A stretch of DNA of 64,000 nt from Eucommia ulmoides (lineage: Eukaryota > Streptophyta > Magnoliopsida > Garryales > Eucommiaceae). The translations under genes and the position numbers were made by a program. This document shows, one piece after another, positions 57,671 through 64,000 of the stretch. Within the stretch, counting starts at the first letter, position 1; each line of letters begins with the position of its first letter. The stretch is taken from assembly GCA_016647705.1 (NCBI GenBank), contig CM028336.1, forward strand, positions 1,240,001 through 1,304,000, given 5' to 3'. The notes under the pieces are model-generated. The model saw only the letters and a program-made list of their open reading frames with translations, searched no databases and had not been told where the DNA came from.

Positions 57671-57939
57671 TATTCGTGCCCCAGCCCTCTTGACCAGGGG
57701 CCTAAAGAAAGTTCAAGAGTATAAAATATGCCCTAACTTGTGACTGAGCCAACATGAGAGAGCAAAGATATAAATGTGCCCCAGCCGGACTCTCAGATGA
57801 CCGAACATTTATAGATTGCTTGCGTACCTTAGTATTATGCCGATGATCAAGTTTAGCGTAGTTCACTTTTCGCCCTTTTCAAGGCAAAACGCATACTTGG
57901 ACACTCATTTAGAGCTTTCGAACTTTCAGCAATAAAAGT

Positions 57940-58230
57940 TTCTAATTTGAACCGGAAGGTAAGAAGTCTTTGTGAGAGAGAAATCCATGCTTCCATGTCC
58001 TTTGAAAAGCCTGTAATTGAACAAAAACACATGTAACACGAAATTTAGTTTGAAAAACTTGTCACTCTTTACGACTCGCAATTCCGTCCAACCGGAAGGT
58101 AAAAAGTCTTTGTGAGAGAGAAATCCATGCTTCCATGTCCTTTGAAAACCCTGTAATTGAACAAAAAACACATGTAACACGAAATTTAGTTTGAAAAAAC
58201 TTGTCACTCTTTACGACTCGCAATTCCGTC
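57940..58230. repeat. 140-bp direct repeat in the Tat 3' spacer
   Basis: Two copies in tandem containing AACCGGAAGGTAA, GAGAGAAATCCATGCTTCC and CACGAAATTTAGTTTGAAAA. They are almost identical. Confidence 0.8.
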
Positions 58231-59187
58231 CCCCCTTTTTTCGTCGCAATCCCTTATTTGATGGCGCTTGACTTTCTCGGGTCACGGGACAATATCGGGA
58301 GATTTTTCCGTCTCGTCCTTCCGTCAATCTTAGAGATGTACTTTCTGGAGGTTTTCTCCGGGTTGTTGGCAGGGTCTGGTTTTTTGGACAACATCCCTAT
58401 CAGCCTTTATTTCTCTGCACCCGCCGATTCTCACTTTCTCTTTTCTACTAGGCATCCTCAGTGCTTAGGAGAATCATATACTCCTGCTTGCTTTGTATTT
58501 TTCAAATCCTGTAAAACTGATTTAACCAAATATGGGAAAAACGTGTAAAACCTTACCCCAAACAGGTATCTTTAGCACCAGATATGTTGACTGCGAGATT
58601 TCAAGCCAGATTGTTTGACAAGTATGATTTCAATGCAAATTTGAGCCATATTCGATGTTCCTTTTCACAGATTCCAACTCTTGCTCAAATCCATCAAGTT
58701 CCGAACACAGAAAAGTCTTACGGTCAATGGAAGTCAACCGTAGTGAGAATTCCAAAAATGCCCCTAGGAGTGATCTAACTGTTCTTCTTCTTCTTCTTTT
58801 TTTTTTCGACACGATCTCTACATTTTTCTCATAGCGCCCTTTTGAGTTTTCACCATGTTCGAGCCGTATTTTTTCTTTTTTTTTTTTTTTTTTTGCAACA
58901 GATAATCACAAATTGAAATAAACTTACTTAGAAAATAAGGACATTTATTAGGCAAAATATTTCTTTACAGAATCCGAGTTTAGGGGCTCGAGAAATACAT
59001 CACCATCCATTTCCTGGAGAATCAACGCTCCACCGCTCAAAGCCTTATGAACAACAAAAGGACCTTCCCAATTTAGCGCGAACTTACCCTTAGCTTCATC
59101 TTAGAAAGGAAAGATTTTCTTCAATACTAACTCACCGACCTTGAAGACTCTAGGGTATACCCGTTTATCATGAGCTCTAGTAATCCT

Positions 59188-61200
59188 CTATGTGTAACAC
59201 TGTCCGTGGCATATCGCTGTTAGCCGCTTTTCATCGATTAAACAAAGTTGGTCCAACCGTTGTTGTACCCATTCAGTTTCATCAAGCTCGGCCTCTATGA
59301 GCACTCGTAGAGATGGAATTTCCACCTCGGCTGGTATCACCGCTTCTGTGCCATAGACCAGAGAATAGGGGGTTGCCCCTGTCGAGGTCCGAACCGAGGT
59401 TCGGTAAGCCATCAAAGCATATGGCAGCATATCATCCCACTCTTTATAATTGTCAATCATCTTCTGGAGATTTTTCTTTATATTTTTGTTGGCGGCTTCC
59501 ACTGCTCCATTCATTTTTGGACGGTAAGGCGCTGAGTTTTTGTGCTCGATCTTGAACTGCTGACATATTTTCTGTATTTCTGAACCCTTCAGGTTTTTAG
59601 CATTGTCGGTTATCAATGTTTGCGACAAACCGTATCTTGACACAATATTTTCTTTGATGAATCGAGCTACTATCTTTTGAGTCACTCGGGTTAAGGAAAC
59701 AGCTTCTACCCACTTGGAAAAATAATCAATTGCCACCAGGATAAAGCGATGACCACTCGGCGCCTTAGGGGTAACTTCCCCAATCACGTCCATACCCCAC
59801 ATTGAGAAGGGCCATGGGGCTGCCAAGCAATGAAGGTGCGAAGGTGGGACATGGATTTGATCACCATGAATCTGACACTTATGGCATCTTCGAACAAACT
59901 GCACGCAGTCGCTTTCCATTGTTAGCCAAAAATGACCGGTCCTCAGGATCTTCTTGGCAAGCATGAAGCCGCTCATGTGAGGTCCACATATGCCACCATG
60001 GACCTCTTTCATCAACTGGATGGCCTCTTCGACTCCAACACATCTCAACAGGCCCATGTCAGGGGAGCGTTTGTACAGTGTCTCCCCGCTTATGAAGAAT
60101 TGGCCTGTTAACCTCCGGAGAGTTTTCCGGTCAACACTTGATGCCCCTTCCGGATACTCCTGATTTTTCAGAAAGTTCTTTATGTCATGGTACCACGGGT
60201 CTTTGGCTGGCTCAGATTCAAGCTGGCAGCAGTGGGCTGGTCGGCGTTGAACTCGGATCACCACCGGAATGATATCATCATCCTCTCGAGTGATAGATAT
60301 CATAGATGCCAAGGTAGCTAAGGCATCGGCGAAGTCATTTTTTAGCCTCGGTATGCTTTCAAATTCTATTATTGTAAATTGCTCGCACAACTCCAAGAGG
60401 TGATTGTTATAGGCTATCAAGGTCGGATCTCTCGTGGCATATTTATCCGTCACCTGATTGATTATCAGCTCAGAATCTCCGAACACTAGCAATTCTTTGA
60501 TTTTCATATCGACAGCCAGCTGGAGTCCCAGAATACAGGCTTCGTACTCAGCTCGATTATTTGTGCTCTGGAACTTCAACTTGGAAGCCACTGGATAATG
60601 CTGTTTGCCTGGAGAAACCAGAACGGCTCTGATTCCAGCCCCTCGAGAGTTCACTGCTCCATCAAAATACATTTTCCAGACTGTTTCCTCATTTTCTTCA
60701 TCCACCGCATGAATCGACTCGTCAGGGAATAGCGTCTCAAGAGGCTGGTTATCCGTTTGAGCTGGACAACTAGCCAACTGATCTGCTATCACCTGACCCT
60801 TCACTGACTTTTGGGTCTTGTAGATGATATCGAACTCCGTCAGCAGCATCTGCCATTTTGCAACTTTTCCTGACAGAATCGGCTTCTTGAAGATGTATTT
60901 TAAGGGATCCATCCTGGCTATCAAGTAGGTAGTCAGTGGGAGCATATAATGGCGCAGTCTTTGAGCGGACCAAGCCAATGCACAACAGGTTCTCTCCAGC
61001 AAGGTATAATTTTTCTCATACTTCGTGAAGCGCTTGCTGAGGTAGTAGATGGCTTGCTCATTCTTTCCAGATTTATCGAGTTGCCCAAGAATAGCTCCCA
61101 TGGAGGAGTCGAGAACTGACAAATATAGTAATAATGGAACCTTCTCCCGAGGCGGCACTAGAACGGGAGGGTTCGTTAGATAGACTTTAATTTTCTCCAA
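59188..61200 (-). mobile_element. Tat element RNase H and integrase region
   Basis: The first part carries the end of RT/RNase H (LLLYLSVLDSSMGAILGQ, YYLSKRFTKYEKNY). Next is the second, archaeal-type RNase H (YFDGAVNSRGAG ... NNRAEYEACILGLQLA ... GDSELIINQV). Then comes an integrase with an H-H-C-C zinc motif (HGGICGPHMSG ... CHKCQIHGD), a D-D-E core (MDVIGE, LITDNAKN, NGAVEAANK) and a tail (GTEAVIPAEVEIPSLR). It is the longest open stretch in the element. Confidence 0.9.
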
Positions 61201-61224
61201 GGCATTCTGGCAATCTGCATTCCA

Positions 61225-62439
61225 TCACCCGTCACTTTCTTTTCGAAGTAGCTTGAAGATTGGCTCACAAGTGGCAGTGAGTTGGAAGATGAATCGGGCT
61301 ATGAAATTTAATCGCCCCAGAAAACCTCGGATTTCTTTCTCATTTCTCGGTGGCGGCATCTCACGAATGGCCTTCGTCTTTGCAGGATCAATCTCGATTC
61401 CATGGCGATTTACCATGAAACCAAGAAGTTTTCCGGAAGCCACCCCAAACGCGCATTTTGCTGGATTGAGCTTGAGCTGGTACTTTCAAAGTCTGTCGAA
61501 CACCTTTTTCAAATGGCAGAGATGATCCTCGTTCTCCTGTGATTTAACGATCATGTCATCTACATATACCTCCATCTCCTTGTGCATCATATCATGAAAG
61601 AGGGTCGTCATTGCTCTTTGGTATGTTGCCCCGGCGTTTTTGAGACCGAAAGACATCGCCCTATAGCAAAAGACTCCCCATGGTGTAGTGAAGGCTGTCT
61701 TTTCTCGATCTTTCTCATCCATCAGAATCTGATTATAGCCAGAGAACCCATCGGCGAAAGAATAGAACTTTCGCCCCGCAGTATTGTCGATGATGATGTG
61801 AATGTTTGGCAGTGGAAAATCATCTTTTGGACTCGCCCGGTTGAGATCACGATAGTCCACGCAGACTCTGATTTTTCCTGAGGACTTTGGCACGGGAACG
61901 ACATTTGAGAGCCATTCACTGTAGTTACAGACTTCAATAATTCGGGCATTGAATTGCTTCACGATCTCCTCCTTGACCTCGAGGCTGACAGCGGGCCTTA
62001 GTTTTCTCAACTTTTGTTTGACTGGTACACTCCCCGGCTTTAGCGGCAGCTTATGGGCCACGATACTCTTGTCCAGTCCTACCATGTCATCGTAGGACCA
62101 GGCAAAGATATCTTGGTAGAAAATTAAGAGCGTTGTCAACTCTTTCTTTTCCAGAGTCATGAGGGCTGATCCAATCTTTACTTCCTTCAACTCTTCCGAG
62201 GTCCCCAAGTTTATCAACTCGGTCTCATCGTTACTGGGAATCGGCTTGTTCTCGAACTCCGTGAAAGCTTTTCGGATCTCACCATCGTCTGGCTGGCAAG
62301 AGTCATCTTCTGCTTCCACTCCCATTGGATTATGGTCTGGTTCTGCATTGAAATCATACTTATCGCACTCTGGCTCAGTTATATCGCATGCATCATACAC
62401 TGGTGTTTTAGACATCCTGAAAGCATAAAATTTAAACAT
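61225..62439 (-). mobile_element. Tat element reverse transcriptase region
   Basis: Shows KIRVCVDYRDLNRASPKDDF, GYNQILMDEKDREKTAF and EVYVDDMIVKS (the Tyr-Val-Asp-Asp catalytic box), then a connection region with LGFMVNRHGIEIDPAK and IRGFLGRLNFIARF. Typical Ty3/gypsy RT. Confidence 0.9.
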
Positions 62440-62566
62440 TTAAACCATATGTCGGATAAAACAGAATTGCATTCATTAAATATAAAAAACCATTACAAAG
62501 CAAAATCCCTTTCCATCTAGAAGGCAAGGTGGATGGAGGGATGACCAACAGAAAATCTCCCTAAGT

Positions 62567-64000
62567 TTACCGAAACGCCTGGCGAATTGGGAAAGAACAA
62601 GAATCCCAATTCTGCAGCTTTTCTTTTCCCTTGGTTTGAATACCAGACCCATGACTTGGCCCTGCCTCGTCTCTCATGATTACATTCACAGCTTCCTTGA
62701 TCATTACTCTCTCAGGGTGCAACTTGAATCCTGCGGTCTCCTTCCCTTTGTTGAGGGTTTCTGCTGGATAGGGGAAAGTGACCCGGATATGCGGAATTTT
62801 CATTGGCTGGTTGTCTGGAGATCTATCCCTCTTCTTCCGGAAGAACTTCGCCTTGTCTGCTTTTGTCGGCTCGTACCCCAATCCGAATCTCCCCTTCTTC
62901 TCCTTGACTTCTATCGGTTCTGTAATTCCGTCTAGATTCTTGCCCAAACCTTTCCCGAGAATGCAACCCCAAGACTTCATTTCTTTAGCAACGAAGGCCA
63001 CAGTGTTAGACAGTGATGGTGTCATCTCGTGTCCTCCTTCCTTCACAAAGGTAGCATTCGCAACGTCGAACACGTGATAGGAGGCTTCAATCTTTTCCTT
63101 CTCCTTTCCGTCATCTGTTAACGGGACATGCCGACTTATCACTTGATGGAAAGGTATGATATCTGAATCAGCCCTGATCACGTACAGTGTGTCATTAATG
63201 ATAAACTTGATCTTCTGATGTAGAGATGAAGGCACTGCCCCAGCGTTATGGATCCATGGCCTCCCCAACAACAGGTTGTACGAAGCAGGTATGTCAAGCA
63301 CTTGGAACTTCGCATTAAACTGTATTGGACCAATTTCAATTGGCAGGTCAATCTCTCCAACGCTATCTCTCCTAGCCCCATCGAATGCTCGGATAACCGT
63401 CTTAGACGATCGAACCTGTGATAGATCTATCCCCATTTCTTCCAGGGTCGACAAAGGATAGATATTTAATGCCGATCCATTGTCAATCAGCACCCGAGCT
63501 ATGAACATTCCATGGCTTTCGACCGTGATATTCAAAAGCTTGTTGTGACTTGTTCCATCGTCGTCCATCTCGTCATCTGTAAAGGTGATGGTGTTAGATC
63601 CTAGGACCTGCTCGACCAGAGTGACAAATTTCTCCGGAGAGATCGTGCTAGGCAAGTGGGCTTCATTTAGGACCTTCAGCAGTGCCTGTCTATGTACTTC
63701 TGAGGATAGAAGTAGTGAGAGCATCGAGATTTGCGCCGGTGCTTTGCTGAGTTGCTCCACTATCTTGTATTCTGAATTCTTCATTGCCTTTAGAAAGTCG
63801 TGAGCCTCCGGTTCTGACACTGGCTTTTTCAGGGCCCCTCTTGGTTCTCTCACAGGAATCCTGATCAAATCCTGTGGCGTATACACCCTTCCAGACCGAG
63901 TGATTCCACCGGTTTCTCCTATGGAGATTGACAATTCTTCTCCTTCTCCTGTTTTAGCGACGATCTCATAATTCCACGGAACCTTATTGAGATTTTCCAC
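62567..64000 (-). mobile_element. Tat element protease region, runs off the right edge
   Basis: Shows an aspartic protease core (ARVLIDNGSALNIYPLSTLE ... ASYNLLLGRPWIH) followed by a G-patch-like stretch (GCILGKGLGKNLDG). The stretch continues beyond position 64000. The gap to the RT region corresponds to the place where Ogre-type elements are known to have an intron. Confidence 0.85.

Larger units (their letters stand above)
54990..64000 (-). mobile_element. Tat-lineage Ty3/gypsy LTR element, right end outside window
   Basis: Minus-strand order from the right edge: protease (62567-64000), RT (about 61225-62439), RNase H plus integrase (59188-61200), 3' spacer (57129-59187) and 3' LTR (54990-57128). 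The Tat lineage (Ogre-like) is shown by the extra archaeal-type RNase H before integrase, a G-patch-like stretch after the protease, a long LTR and a long non-coding 3' spacer. The family is known to splice between protease and RT. The gag and 5' LTR lie beyond 64000. There appear to be a few breaks. Coding stretches are long, so it is fairly young. Confidence 0.9.

Noticed and set aside
58201-58548. 115-codon plus-strand frame
   Set aside because: Lies in the non-coding 3' spacer of the Tat element, opposite to its coding strand, with no similarity seen.

Overview
This is nuclear DNA of a flowering plant, very probably a eudicot. It has AT-rich intergenic DNA, GT-AG introns, a HAK/KUP/KT potassium transporter and an LRR receptor-like kinase of plant type. 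It also has dense plant-type transposons: Tat-lineage Ty3/gypsy, Copia, a Helitron, Au-like and other SINEs, and Mutator-, Harbinger- and hAT-like MITEs. No bacterial, organellar, rRNA or tRNA genes were seen. The species cannot be named from the sequence.

Layout. 1-17.4 kb is a gene-free repeat landscape: SINEs, MITEs, LTR-like remnants, a LINE tail, a solo LTR (8152-8820) with a perfect 5-bp target duplication, and a short gag/protease LTR element (12935-16276). 17.69-30.03 kb (+) holds an eight-exon HAK-type K+ transporter (746 aa as modelled). Its introns carry a Copia remnant, a second broken copy of exon 1, a hAT-like element and a 9-bp-TSD MITE. 30-33.6 kb is repeats. 33.66-36.55 kb (+) holds a four-exon gene for a free-standing myosin-I-type TH1 domain (229 aa). 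37.1-38.2 kb is a SINE split by another element. 38.58-40.63 kb (-) holds a two-exon LRR receptor kinase (586 aa) whose catalytic motifs are altered, so it is probably a pseudokinase. Immediately upstream of it is a tandem array of promoter/first-exon-like units (41.1-41.9 kb). 42.3-44.4 kb is MITEs. 44.70 to at least 51.15 kb (-) is a Rep/helicase Helitron with a recognisable 3' hairpin and CTAG end. 51.5-54.96 kb is a thicket of short repeats. 54.99-64 kb (-) is most of a large Tat-lineage LTR element: 3' LTR, 3' spacer, integrase, RNase H, RT and protease. Its other end lies beyond the window.

The three host genes show no obvious shared pathway. The strongest structural points are: (i) the duplicated first exon of the transporter, with a Copia element exactly at the junction; (ii) the tandem first-exon-like units before the receptor kinase; (iii) a tandem duplication in the TH1 gene that copies the intron-1 acceptor and creates a decoy; and (iv) several transposons whose ends and target duplications can be read to the base. 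Exon models come from reading frame, phase and family similarity by eye, without transcript data.
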